64,000 nt of DNA from GCA-002712045 sp028112705 (GTDB lineage Bacteria; Pseudomonadota; Alphaproteobacteria; Rhodobacterales; Rhodobacteraceae), in NCBI GenBank assembly GCA_028112705.1, contig JAOGYN010000011.1, forward strand, positions 4,059 through 68,058, in the 5' to 3' direction. Position 1 is the first letter of the stretch, and each line of letters opens with the position of its first letter. The notes beneath the pieces were generated by a model. That model saw only the letters and a list, made by a program, of their open reading frames with translations. It searched no databases and was not told the origin of the DNA. The translations under genes and the position numbers were made by a program. Positions 8,541 to 17,502 of this stretch are shown here, in pieces.

Positions 8541-9287
8541 CTATTGATCTTGTAAATTGCTGCCGCCTGTTTTTTGGTTTGGTTTTATATTATTATGGTC
8601 CAGTCCTCCAAAACGACGGTTTTTACTGTTTAAGCTTTCAATTGATGCTGCTAAGTGGTTCTTATCAAAATCTGGCCATAAAGCATCAGAAAATTCAATT
8701 TCACTATAGGCAGCATGCCATAACATAAAATTTGATAAGCGTCGATCTCCTCCAGTTCTTATTATCAAATCTGGGTCAGAGCGATTGAAAGATAAATCAG
8801 TATATTTGGAAAATAAATTTTCATCCACATCTGATTGCAAAATTTTCCCTGCTAACACACCATCGATTAGTTTGTTTGTTGTACGCAGAATTTCATCACG
8901 TCCACCGTAATCAATTCCAATATTTAAGATTAGTCTAGCTCCACCTTTTGTCAAAGTTTCGACTTCATACATAGTTTTTAATACCGCCCTAGATAGTTTA
9001 TCTCTTCGCCCAATAAAACGAACGGATACTCCTTCTTTCTTAAGTTCACGGGCTTTATTTTTAAAATATCCATTAAAAAGACGGAATAATGCGGATATTT
9101 CTGGTCTTGGCCGTTTCCAATTTTCTGTCGAAAATGCATATAGTGTAAGATCTGTCACATTTAGATTGGCGGCGGCTCTGACACATTCTTCAACAGCTAA
9201 AACTCCTGCCCTGTGTCCCATTGTGCGAGGAAGCCCTTGTTTTACAGCCCATCTACCGTTTCCATCCATTATAATAGCTATGTGCAC
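8541..9287 (-). CDS. uppS: Isoprenyl transferase (undecaprenyl diphosphate synthase)
   Basis: A 248-residue cis-prenyltransferase making the C55 lipid carrier for cell-wall synthesis from farnesyl diphosphate and isopentenyl diphosphate. Signatures are the catalytic Asp in IIMDGNGRW (Asp8), LYAFSTENWKRP, the DYGGRDEI region, and near the C-terminus RTGGDRRLSNFMLWHAAYSE, the family diphosphate-binding block. The usual bacterial neighbours (frr, cdsA, dxr, rseP) are absent: htpG lies downstream and a divergent lipoprotein gene upstream. Either synteny has been lost or this is a second copy. The C-terminal 25 residues are polar and poorly conserved. Confidence 0.94.
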   Translation of the reverse strand: MHIAIIMDGNGRWAVKQGLPRTMGHRAGVLAVEECVRAAANLNVTDLTLYAFSTENWKRPRPEISALFRLFNGYFKNKARELKKEGVSVRFIGRRDKLSRAVLKTMYEVETLTKGGARLILNIGIDYGGRDEILRTTNKLIDGVLAGKILQSDVDENLFSKYTDLSFNRSDPDLIIRTGGDRRLSNFMLWHAAYSEIEFSDALWPDFDKNHLAASIESLNSKNRRFGGLDHNNIKPNQKTGGSNLQDQ

Positions 9288-9543
9288 AACTGCTCCTTAT
9301 TTATATTTTTACTACAGCTTTTAAAACGGTGAGCTAAAGTTGCCTATTAAATATCTAAATCTCAAGTTATTAATAAAGATTATTCAATCACTTACAATGG
9401 TATTTTTCCATACCAATTTAGAAGTAATAAGAATATATTTTACATTTGGAGATTCCAATAATAAATTTAATACCCAATAATATAATTACATTTGATTTGC
9501 TTATTTTTGTTATGTAAGGTTTGTGGAAAACAGGCAATCAAAG

Positions 9544-10134
9544 ATGAACTTTAATTCATTAAAGATAATAATAATTTGCGTGGCCATTAGTATCGCTTTA
9601 GTTGGCTGCTCTGTATTAAACCCAAGCGTTCCAAGAAATCAGAATAATGCATGTTCTATCTTAGAAGAGCATCGAAGTTGGAAACGACATTTAAAACGCT
9701 CTAAACGCAAGTGGGGCATACCCGTTGAAGTGCAAATGGCAGTAATATGGAAAGAAAGCAATTTTAGATCTAGAGTTAAGCCACCTAGGAAAAAGATCTT
9801 ATGGGTTATACCGGGCAAGAGACCAACAAGTGCTAAAGGTTACGCTCAGGTAATAGATGGAACATGGGATTTATATAAACGCAATACTGGTAAAAAACTT
9901 GTTAGGAGAACAAGCTTTAAACACAGTACTGATTTTATTGGTTGGTATTTAAACCGAGCCCACAAAAAACTTAAAATCCCAAAGTCTGATGCATATAATC
10001 TTTACCTAGCATACCACGAGGGGATTACAGGGTATTCGCGAAAATCGTACAAATCAAAGAAAGCACTTAAATCAGCTGCGCAAAAAGTTGAAAAAAAATC
10101 AAAAATGTATAAGAAGCAATTAAAGAAATGTTGA
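9544..10134 (+). CDS. Lipoprotein with lysozyme-like/transglycosylase SLT-type domain
   Basis: An envelope lipoprotein of 196 residues. A signal segment (IIIICVAISIALVGC) ends in the lipobox LVGC with Cys22 as the lipidated residue. The rest resembles single-domain lytic transglycosylases: VEVQMAVIWKESNF places the likely catalytic Glu at residue 71, followed by GYAQVIDGTWDLYK and a C-terminal YLAYHEG. It probably cuts peptidoglycan strands. It is highly basic (many Lys and Arg). The ATG at 9544 gives a conventional signal peptide; a GTG at 9523 is possible but adds seven polar residues. The VanZ gene follows in 13 bp. Confidence 0.75.
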   Translation: MNFNSLKIIIICVAISIALVGCSVLNPSVPRNQNNACSILEEHRSWKRHLKRSKRKWGIPVEVQMAVIWKESNFRSRVKPPRKKILWVIPGKRPTSAKGYAQVIDGTWDLYKRNTGKKLVRRTSFKHSTDFIGWYLNRAHKKLKIPKSDAYNLYLAYHEGITGYSRKSYKSKKALKSAAQKVEKKSKMYKKQLKKC

Positions 10135-10147
10135 AAGAAGTCTTAAT

Positions 10148-10513
10148 TTGAAGTTTTTGAAAATAAATATTCATTGGATTTCAACGTTAATATTTCTTTT
10201 TTTAATCTTATGTGGGACTTTAACTCCAAGAGATGTTTTTGAGGTTCCGGATTTTGGTTCAGACAAACAGTATCACTTATTAGCTTTTACACTTTTTGTG
10301 ATGCCTCTTACTTTTAATAAATTAAAAAATATTTATTGGGTATTACCAGGAGCAATAGTCCTTGGAGCATTAATTGAATTAATTCAACCTTTTGTTGGTC
10401 GCTATGGTGATATTAAAGATTTCTATGCTGACACTTTAGGTTCAGTGATTGGTGTTTGTTTGATAGCTTTAATAAAAATGATAGCTTTTATAAAGTTGAA
10501 ACGAATTTCATGA
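10148..10513 (+). CDS. VanZ-family membrane protein
   Basis: A 121-residue integral membrane protein with four hydrophobic segments (about residues 10-25, 44-55, 63-82 and 95-115). The family features LTPRD, DKQYHLLAFTLFV and IELIQPFVGRYGDIKDFYAD are the VanZ-like core; known members include VanZ of teicoplanin resistance and many uncharacterised proteins. The only usable start is TTG at 10148: no ATG lies in frame before residue 52, and an in-frame stop is 27 bases upstream. It is probably co-transcribed with the upstream lipoprotein. The function in this organism is unknown. Confidence 0.7.
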   Translation: MKFLKINIHWISTLIFLFLILCGTLTPRDVFEVPDFGSDKQYHLLAFTLFVMPLTFNKLKNIYWVLPGAIVLGALIELIQPFVGRYGDIKDFYADTLGSVIGVCLIALIKMIAFIKLKRIS

Positions 10514-10700
10514 ATTCATAGGTAAACTTGATTAATTAAAAGTAAAGTAATTAGGTAAAATTAAAGAAAAATACAAAATCTATAATTTTTATACTAATTT
10601 TAACAATTTTGGTCTGGCGAGTTAGCATTAATTGTGTAGTCTAAAGAATAGTATTAAGTAAACGAGTGATTTTCATATCGTAAATATAAAAGGGGGAAAT

Positions 10701-11726
10701 ATGAGGTTTAATAAATTTATAGTTAGCTTAGGGGCAATCGCGACCAGCATTGGCTTAGTAGCAGGTTCAGCATCAGCTGAAAAAGTTTTAACAGTGGCTT
10801 CTTGGGCCGCTCCATTTCACACCATGAATGAGAATGTGTTTCCATGGATGAATAGTCAACTTCAAAGTTGTACGGGTGGTTCTTTAAGCCTGAAGGTAGA
10901 GTACGGCATGGCCCCTCCACCGGCAATGTATGACACTGTCCGTGATGGTGTGGCTGATATGTCTTGGATTGTGTACGGTTATACACCAGGTAAATTTGTA
11001 AATACAATGATTGCAGAGCTTCCAGGTATACCTGGAAATGCTCGTCAAAAATCTGTTGCTTTTCAAAAAACGCATGAGAAATTTTTTGCGGCTTCTGGTG
11101 AAGCAAAAGGTGTTGAAATACTAGCAAATTATACGCACGGTCCTGGAATGGCTAATACGGTGAATAAAGTGACATCGTACAAGGAGCTAGAGGGTGTTAA
11201 AATGCGGATTGGCGGTGGAGTAGCAAATGCAATCGGTAAGGCATTGGGTGTCGCTGCAGTAGGAGCACCAGCACCTAAAGTTTATGAGTTAATTTCTGGT
11301 GGTGTGGCAGATGGTGTTTTCTTCCCATTTGAAACAATGCATGCCTTTAAAATAGCAGAGCTAGCCAAATTTTCACTACATAACCCTGACGGAATGTACA
11401 CAACTGCTTTTGGAATTGTTATGAATAGCGATACTTATAATGATCTTGATTCAGCGGAGCGTGATTGTGTGGATGAAATGAGTGGTGTTAATCTTTCAAG
11501 GACAATAGGTTGGTTCTGGGATGATGCAGATAAATTTGGCGCATCTGCAGCTGCTAGCTATGGTCACGAACTAACGATAGCGAGTGATGCTGAAAGAGCT
11601 TACTTCAAAGATGCAACAGCAGGTGTTTCAACAGATGTTGTTGGAAAAGTTTCTGCAAAAGGTGTTGATGGGGCAGCAGCTCTTGCGTATTTCATTGAGC
11701 AAGTTGCAATAGAATCTGGAAATTAA
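10701..11726 (+). CDS. TRAP transporter substrate-binding protein (DctP family)
   Basis: A periplasmic binding protein of 341 residues for a tripartite ATP-independent (TRAP) transporter, which imports organic acids with sodium. A Sec signal peptide covers residues 1-26 and ends ASA before EKVLTVASWA. The DctP fold is visible at VKMRIGGGVANAIGKALGVA (about residues 165-185), the usual carboxylate-binding region, and at ISGGVADGVFFPFE. A strong ribosome site (AAAGGGGGAAAT) precedes ATG 10701. It is first in the operon with the small and large permeases and ring-cleavage genes, so the ligand is probably an aromatic or aromatic-derived acid (inference). Confidence 0.93.
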   Translation: MRFNKFIVSLGAIATSIGLVAGSASAEKVLTVASWAAPFHTMNENVFPWMNSQLQSCTGGSLSLKVEYGMAPPPAMYDTVRDGVADMSWIVYGYTPGKFVNTMIAELPGIPGNARQKSVAFQKTHEKFFAASGEAKGVEILANYTHGPGMANTVNKVTSYKELEGVKMRIGGGVANAIGKALGVAAVGAPAPKVYELISGGVADGVFFPFETMHAFKIAELAKFSLHNPDGMYTTAFGIVMNSDTYNDLDSAERDCVDEMSGVNLSRTIGWFWDDADKFGASAAASYGHELTIASDAERAYFKDATAGVSTDVVGKVSAKGVDGAAALAYFIEQVAIESGN

Positions 11727-11743
11727 GGTTATATATTTAAGTT

Positions 11744-12304
11744 ATGATTTTATTTATTAATAATTTAGAACGGCTAGCTCTTTGGGTTAGCCGTTTTATT
11801 TCAAGTTTAGCAGGGTTAGTGTTGTTTTTTATTGTCGCTGTTACCTGCGTTGATGTGATTGGGCGCTATTTTTTTAATTCTCCACTATATGCTGGTTCTG
11901 AACTGGTGCAGGTAAGTATGGCTGGTGTTATATTTCTGTCATTACCGTTAATGTTTTTTCGACATGAGCATATTGTCGTGGATTTATTTTCAGTTTTTCA
12001 AAAAGGTTACTTAGGTTGGATTCTTAGTATTATTTTTTTGGCTATTTCTGCTTATAGTCTCTGGATTGTAGCAGATAAAACTATGTTTTACGCAATGCGA
12101 TCCTTAGAGGATGGTGATACTTATGAATATATTTTAATTCCTTCATTTTTATCTTATGGGACTAGTGACGTTGCTCCTAGGTTTATTGTTGAAACCTTTA
12201 TTGCATTATCTTTATATTTTACATCATTCTTGATAGCTCTCCGTCTGTTAATTGTTGTTTTAAAGCCCGGTCTTAATGCCGAGGACTCTGTAGGAGCAGA
12301 ATAA
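11744..12304 (+). CDS. TRAP transporter small permease (DctQ family)
   Basis: A 186-residue inner-membrane protein with four predicted helices (about residues 15-38, 52-70, 90-108 and 140-168). The DctQ signature is present: VDVIGRYFFNSPLYAGSEL followed by FLSLPLMFFRHEHIVVDLF. It lies 17 bp after the binding protein, and its TAA overlaps the ATG of the large permease in TAATG, indicating coupled translation. Confidence 0.92.
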   Translation: MILFINNLERLALWVSRFISSLAGLVLFFIVAVTCVDVIGRYFFNSPLYAGSELVQVSMAGVIFLSLPLMFFRHEHIVVDLFSVFQKGYLGWILSIIFLAISAYSLWIVADKTMFYAMRSLEDGDTYEYILIPSFLSYGTSDVAPRFIVETFIALSLYFTSFLIALRLLIVVLKPGLNAEDSVGAE

Positions 12305-13602
12305 TGGATCCACTATCAATTTCTTTGATTGGTTTTGCTGCAATTCTCTCTTTAGCTTTCTTACGATTTCCATTGGCACTTTCAATGGGTCTAGTAGGCG
12401 TGATTGGGTTTGGTGAATTATCGGGTTACCGAGCCGCCATTTCCAATTTGGGTCGTTTGGTGATGGATTTGGGACAATCTTATTCACTTTCTGTACTTCC
12501 TCTTTTTATTTTAATGGGACTACTCGTTGAAAAGGGTGGTATGGCCAAACAGCTTTATCGCGCTGCATATGCTTTTCTTGGTGACAAAAAAGGTGGCCTA
12601 GCGATGTCAACAGTTGTCGCTTGTGGTATGTTTTCAGCAATATCTGGTTCTTCAATTGCGACGGCTGCAACAATGTCTAAGGTAGCGATGCCAGAGATGC
12701 GACGTTATAAGTATGCAGACTCGTTAGCAACTGCTTCAATTGCTGCTGGTGGCACATTGGGGATACTTATTCCACCAAGTGTCATACTTGTGATTTATGG
12801 ACTGCTTACAGAGCAATCCATTGGTAAATTATTTATGGCAGGCTTTATTCCCGGTTTTATAGGAATTCTCTTCTATACTTTAGCTGTGAAATTTGTTGTT
12901 ACAAGGGATGCAAGTTTAGGACCGGCAGGTGAGCGAACAGATTGGAAAGAGCGTCTTGTTGCTCTTAGGGATGTCTGGACAACATTAGCGTTATTTATTT
13001 TTGTAATTGGTGGTATTTACATTGGTTTGTTTTCTGCGACGGAGGCTGCTGGAATGGGCGCTGCTGGTGCCTTATTGATAACATTTCTGAAAGGGGTACT
13101 TACTCTTAAAATGCTGATGGAAGTGGGTAGAGAGGCCGCTCTCTTAACTGCAAAACTCTTTGCATTACTTTTTGGCGCATCAATGTTTTCAAACTTTCTT
13201 AACAGAGCAGGGCTGCCAGATGCACTAATGGGTGTAATAAATTCATTTGAATTATCGGGCATTGCTGTAATATTTATTATTCTCTTAATTTATGTACTTT
13301 TAGGCTGTGTGTTTGAGTCGATGTCCATGATTTTACTGACAGTTCCAATCTTTGCGCCCCTTGTTCATCAACTTGGTTTTGATTTAATTTGGTTTGGTAT
13401 TTTAGTGGTTGTTGTAACTGAGATCAGTTTAATAACACCCCCAATTGGCCTGAACGTCTTTGTTCTTAAGGGAGTTATTAAAGATGTTTCTGTTTCAACA
13501 ATTTTTAAAGGAGTAACGCCTTTTTGGTTTGCGGATATTATTAGATTAATATTGTTAACTTCAATTCCGGCCCTTTCTCTGTTCTTACCTTCCTTGATGT
13601 AA
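12304..13602 (+). CDS. TRAP transporter large permease (DctM family)
   Basis: A 432-residue multi-spanning permease, the ion-coupled translocation subunit of the TRAP system. Conserved stretches include FPLALSMGLVGVIGF, SGSSIATAATMSKVAMPEM, GGTLGILIPPSVILVIYG and EISLITPPIGLNVFVLKG, all typical of DctM. It starts inside the stop of the small permease. A 38-bp gap follows before the dioxygenase gene, so the transporter and catabolic genes are probably one transcript. Confidence 0.94.
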   Translation: MDPLSISLIGFAAILSLAFLRFPLALSMGLVGVIGFGELSGYRAAISNLGRLVMDLGQSYSLSVLPLFILMGLLVEKGGMAKQLYRAAYAFLGDKKGGLAMSTVVACGMFSAISGSSIATAATMSKVAMPEMRRYKYADSLATASIAAGGTLGILIPPSVILVIYGLLTEQSIGKLFMAGFIPGFIGILFYTLAVKFVVTRDASLGPAGERTDWKERLVALRDVWTTLALFIFVIGGIYIGLFSATEAAGMGAAGALLITFLKGVLTLKMLMEVGREAALLTAKLFALLFGASMFSNFLNRAGLPDALMGVINSFELSGIAVIFIILLIYVLLGCVFESMSMILLTVPIFAPLVHQLGFDLIWFGILVVVVTEISLITPPIGLNVFVLKGVIKDVSVSTIFKGVTPFWFADIIRLILLTSIPALSLFLPSLM

Positions 13603-13652
13603 TAGCATTCTGAGAAGAGTCTGGCTTAAATAATAACTTTTTGGAGTATGAA

Positions 13653-14660
13653 ATGGGATTGTTAAAACCACCAGCTTCTTTACCTTTTAATATTACACGT
13701 ATGGGATATGTAGTTTTAACCAGTAGTGATCTAGATAAAACTCGTTTTTTTTATGAAAGTGGGTTGGGGTTAGAAGTAATGTTTCAAGATGAAAATACGC
13801 TGTGCCTCCGAGCCATTGAAGAAACTTGCCATCATTCTTTAGTATTTGAAAAGACAAATATTAAGGGACCAGGTAAATGCCGACGAGTTGGTTATAGGAT
13901 GCAAACTGACGATGACATAAAAATAGCCTGTGATTATTTCTCTGCACGGGGAGATGTCGTGAGATATGTTGAAAGACCTTTTCAGGGTTTAACAATAGAA
14001 GTCATAGATGGCATAGGAGTTCCCGTGGAATTTTGTTCGAGCATGAACCAGTCTCAGAATAGAATGCAAGATTTTCATACTCACTCGGGTGGTAAGCTAG
14101 CATTTTTAGATCATATTCAAATAGCATGTCCTGATGTGCAAGAAGCGTATCAATGGTATAATGATTTAGGGTTTAGATTATCTGAATATACAGCAAATGA
14201 TGGCACTGAAGAGATGTGGGGAGTTTGGTTGAAACGAAAAAACAACACACAGGATATTGTTTTTAGTAATGGTGCTGGTCCTCGTTTACATCATATCGCA
14301 TATCATACTCCTGAAGTCGCAAATGTGATTCACGCTGCTGATGTTATGTCATCTATGGGCTTAGCTGGATCAATGGATAGAGCACCAGGCAGGCATGGGA
14401 TTGGAAATGCCTTCTTTATATATTTTCGTGATCCTGACGGTCACAGAGTAGAGATTTTTACAAGCCATTATAATTTCATTGATAATGATCAAGAACCTAA
14501 GCGTTGGGACTTAACTGATACGACTAGATCCCAATTATGGGGGTTCCCAGCGCCTAAAAAGTGGTTTTATGAAGCTTCTGAGTTTGAAGGCATTGAGGTG
14601 CAAATGCCATTAAAAGATTCCCCTCCAGTGACATTAGAGGATTTCTTAGAAAGTTGGTAA
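13653..14660 (+). CDS. Extradiol ring-cleavage dioxygenase, homoprotocatechuate 2,3-dioxygenase type (VOC fold)
   Basis: A 335-residue type I extradiol dioxygenase with two VOC modules. The C-terminal half resembles homoprotocatechuate 2,3-dioxygenase: DHIQIACPDV (His154), PRLHHIAYHT (His213/214) and GHRVEIFTSHY (Glu267) supply the Fe(II) facial triad at almost the numbering of the characterised enzyme (155/214/267). GRHGIGNAFFIYFRDPDG matches the active-site loop. The second-sphere acid/base His200 of the known enzyme aligns here with TQD (Thr199-Gln200), so it appears replaced. ATG 13653 has GGAG seven bases upstream; a TTG at 13641 is rejected. The downstream hydrolase and RidA genes fit a meta-cleavage route. 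The substrate could be a catechol or an aminophenol. Confidence 0.85.
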   Translation: MGLLKPPASLPFNITRMGYVVLTSSDLDKTRFFYESGLGLEVMFQDENTLCLRAIEETCHHSLVFEKTNIKGPGKCRRVGYRMQTDDDIKIACDYFSARGDVVRYVERPFQGLTIEVIDGIGVPVEFCSSMNQSQNRMQDFHTHSGGKLAFLDHIQIACPDVQEAYQWYNDLGFRLSEYTANDGTEEMWGVWLKRKNNTQDIVFSNGAGPRLHHIAYHTPEVANVIHAADVMSSMGLAGSMDRAPGRHGIGNAFFIYFRDPDGHRVEIFTSHYNFIDNDQEPKRWDLTDTTRSQLWGFPAPKKWFYEASEFEGIEVQMPLKDSPPVTLEDFLESW

Positions 14661-14665
14661 ACTAA

Positions 14666-15652
14666 ATGAAATTTGGAAGTGTTTACCAAGATGGAAAGGT
14701 CGTTCCGATTATTCATAGTAGTGAAGGTATTTCTCACTACCTGGAATCGATTTGTGAAAAAGTAAAACTAAAACCCTTGCACACAATTTTAGATCTCATA
14801 AACGCATCTAATGATGACCCAACTTTATGTTCAAAATTAGAAACAGCCACTCAAGGTTTAACCGGTTTTGAACCTACCGATTGGGCTCCACCAATTGTTA
14901 ATCCTTCAAAAATTTTAGGTGTAGCGTTTAACAATAAGGAATTGATGAAAAAAGCTCATAAAGATCCTGGAGTTCCAAACTACTTTTTAAAACCCCCCTC
15001 AGCTCTTCAAGGACACAATAAAGCTATAATAGTTGATCCTGATTGGGGTGCTGTAATTCCCGAGCCTGAAATCTGTGCAGTTATTGGCAAACGAGCAAAG
15101 CATATTATTGAGCAAGATGCTTTAAACTATGTTTTTGGTTATATGATACATAATGATGTTACTTCACATGGTTTAAAGTTCCAAAAAGACAGTATTGCCG
15201 TGACTTATGATAAAGATATGGCTCGTCCAGAGTTCTATACCTGGCGAAACTTGAATGGGCCTAATGATACTGATGCATTTTATGTATACCACACTCGTTC
15301 CAAGGGTACTGATACTTTTGGACCAATGGGCCCATGGATAACAACAAGTGATGAGGTTGAAAATCCAAATGATTTAAATGTCAGTGGGTTTCTTGATGAT
15401 GAAATTTTTACAAAAGATCATACTGGAAATTATAGGTTCTCTGTGGAGGCTTGTATTGCCGAAGCGAGTAGATATTTTACTTTACTACCAGGTGATTTGA
15501 TTTCTTTTGGTACAACTGGAAAAGGGGCTGGGCGTTTTACACGAGGGCACAAAAGTCTTTTAATAGGTGAGGAAACGGGTTCAATAAGGATTTCTATTGA
15601 TAAATTGGGTACATTATCTAATCCAATAAAACATCAAAAGGGGGGAGCTTAA
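14666..15652 (+). CDS. Fumarylacetoacetate hydrolase (FAH) family protein
   Basis: A 328-residue member of the FAH superfamily, which splits C-C bonds, decarboxylates or hydrates ring-cleavage products. The metal site is recognisable: VIPEPEICAVIGK supplies the paired glutamates and YMIHNDVTSHG the aspartate. GDLISFGTTGKGAGRFT is the conserved C-terminal loop. The size and N-terminal extension suit homologues acting late in aromatic or sugar-acid pathways. It starts 5 bp after the dioxygenase stop, and its own stop overlaps the RidA start by one base. The role as hydrolase or decarboxylase of the dioxygenase product is inferred from position. Confidence 0.85.
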   Translation: MKFGSVYQDGKVVPIIHSSEGISHYLESICEKVKLKPLHTILDLINASNDDPTLCSKLETATQGLTGFEPTDWAPPIVNPSKILGVAFNNKELMKKAHKDPGVPNYFLKPPSALQGHNKAIIVDPDWGAVIPEPEICAVIGKRAKHIIEQDALNYVFGYMIHNDVTSHGLKFQKDSIAVTYDKDMARPEFYTWRNLNGPNDTDAFYVYHTRSKGTDTFGPMGPWITTSDEVENPNDLNVSGFLDDEIFTKDHTGNYRFSVEACIAEASRYFTLLPGDLISFGTTGKGAGRFTRGHKSLLIGEETGSIRISIDKLGTLSNPIKHQKGGA

Positions 15653-16035
15653 TGGTTAGTTCAATTAATCCCGAGGGTTTACCTGCACATAAAAATCCAA
15701 TTCCAGCTGCGGCGGTTCATAAGGGAATTCTGATTTCATCTGTAATTTCTGGAAAATCAATTGTTACTGGTTCCTATTCAAAAAATAAAGTTGAGCAAGT
15801 GTCTTTAGTATTCGAATATATTAAAAAAATAGTCATTGAGGCTGGGGGAACCGTTCAAGATATTATTAAAATGGATCTATATTTTAGTGATAAGAGTGAT
15901 AGGTCTATTGTTAATCCAGAATGGGTTAAGATGTTTCCTGATCCCAATAAAAGGCCGGCAAGGCATGCGCAAATTGCAGAATTACCCAAAGATTGCTGTC
16001 TTCAAGTTACTCTTACGGCAGTTATCGAAACATAG
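15652..16035 (+). CDS. RidA/YjgF-family protein (possible 2-aminomuconate deaminase-like)
   Basis: A 127-residue single-domain Rid protein. VFEYIKKIVIEAGGTVQDIIKMDLYFSD and RPARHAQIAELPKDCCLQVTLTAVIE are the Rid core; Arg in RPARHA sits where the family's carboxylate-binding arginine lies. Rid proteins hydrolyse enamines/imines, and some ring-cleavage operons use one as 2-aminomuconate deaminase. Its place directly after an extradiol dioxygenase and FAH gene makes a deaminase role possible. It is translationally coupled to the upstream gene. Confidence 0.8.
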   Translation: MVSSINPEGLPAHKNPIPAAAVHKGILISSVISGKSIVTGSYSKNKVEQVSLVFEYIKKIVIEAGGTVQDIIKMDLYFSDKSDRSIVNPEWVKMFPDPNKRPARHAQIAELPKDCCLQVTLTAVIET

Positions 16036-16073
16036 GAAGGTTGTTATAGTTAGCACATAATGGAGATTAAAAA

Positions 16074-17488
16074 GTGAATAGATCAGAGTCCAAAAAACGG
16101 AATGAGGCTATTGAGTACGTCAAAGCCTATTTCAATGATGGAGAATTTGAAAAAGACCTGAGCAATCTTGTTTCTTTTAAAACTGAAAGTCAAAACCCTG
16201 AAAGCCAGAATGAATTACTTCGTTACCTAACTATCGCTATTCTACCAAGATTGACACGATTAGGATTGATTTGTGAGATTTTTGATAATCCTAACCCGTC
16301 TGGTGGTCCCATCCTGATTGGCGAGAGAATGGAAAACATAGATTACCCTACTATTTTCATATATGGTCATGGAGATGTAGTATTAGGTCAAAAAGAGAAA
16401 TGGTTTGATGGGTTCGATCCGTTTATATTAAAAAGTCATGGTGATAAGCTCTTTGGGCGAGGCACCGCTGATAATAAATCTCAACATTTAATAAATATTA
16501 TTGCACTAGAGGCCATTTTGTCTATTAGAAGATCACTTGGTTTTAATGTTAAGTTTGTTATCGAGACATCTGAAGAGATTGGTTCACCAGGATTGCGAGA
16601 GTTTTTTAAGGAAAAGAAAAGTAGGTTAGCGTCGGATGTACTAATTGCGTCTGATGGCCCAAGACTAAAGCCAGATGTGCCAACTATCTTTATGGGAACG
16701 CGTGGGGCAATGAATTTTGATTTAGAGGTAGATTTAAGAAAAGGTGACCACCATTCTGGAAATTGGGGTGGGGTTTTACCGGACCCAGCAGTTATTTTAG
16801 TAAATGCATTGGCCTCAATTTCTAATAATCGGGGTGAAATTCAAATACCAGAATGGCGTCCTACTAGCTTAACAGACGATATCAGCAAAATTTTAAACAA
16901 CTTACCTTTAGAAAACTCAGGAGATGCTAAAGTGGATTTGAACTGGGGCGAGAGTGATTTAACTCCTCTTGAACGGCTTTATGGTTGGAATTCATTTTCG
17001 ATATTATCATTGACGAGTGGCAATCAGGTAAAAGCTGTTAACGCAATTTCAGGAAAAGCAAAGGCCTCGTGTCAATTACGATTTGTTGTTGGAACCAAGA
17101 GCAAAGACATTATTCCGGCGCTGCGTAAGCATTTAGATGATCTAGGTTTTAAACAAGTTAAGATTATATTACATGATAATCAGCAGTTTGAGGCTACGCG
17201 TCTAAGCGTAAAACATCCTTGGGTTGATTTTGTATCGTCCTCGATAAAGAAAACCTCAAATAAAGATCCCACCTTGTTCCAAACTTGGCGGGATCACTAC
17301 CAAATGATAGTTTTACCGAAATTTTAGGACTGCCAACAATTTGGATACCCCATTCATACCGTGGGTGTTCGCAACATGCTCCAAACGAACATGTTTTAAA
17401 GCATGTTTGTTTGGATGCGCTAAAGGTAATGGCTGGCTTATATTTTGATATAGGTGAAAGTGGACGTGATTTGAAAAGGCTTACTTAA
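16074..17488 (+). pseudogene. M20-family metallopeptidase, frameshifted near 17270
   Basis: Two overlapping frames together encode one M20/ArgE/DapE-type dipeptidase of about 470 residues. The first frame (16074-17327) has the metal motifs IFIYGHGDVV, GRGTADNKSQH, ETSEEIGSPG and IASDGPR, then loses homology after NKDPTL and runs to a stop. The second frame (offset -1, from about 17268 to 17488) continues exactly as the family does, with LAGSLPNDSFTEILGLP, then PHSYRGCSQHAPNEH, which holds the last zinc-ligand histidine. A one-base deletion between about 17265 and 17285 explains the break; the truncated product would lack the terminal ligand. It may be a real pseudogene or a sequencing indel. 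It closes the ring-cleavage operon and may have removed an N-acyl or amide group from the substrate. Confidence 0.85.
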
Positions 17489-17502
17489 AATTTTAACTCA
17501 AA

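Noticed and set aside
17260..17290. Programmed -1 frameshift in the M20 gene
   Set aside because: No X-XXY-YYZ slippery heptamer or downstream structure is visible; a one-base deletion explains it.
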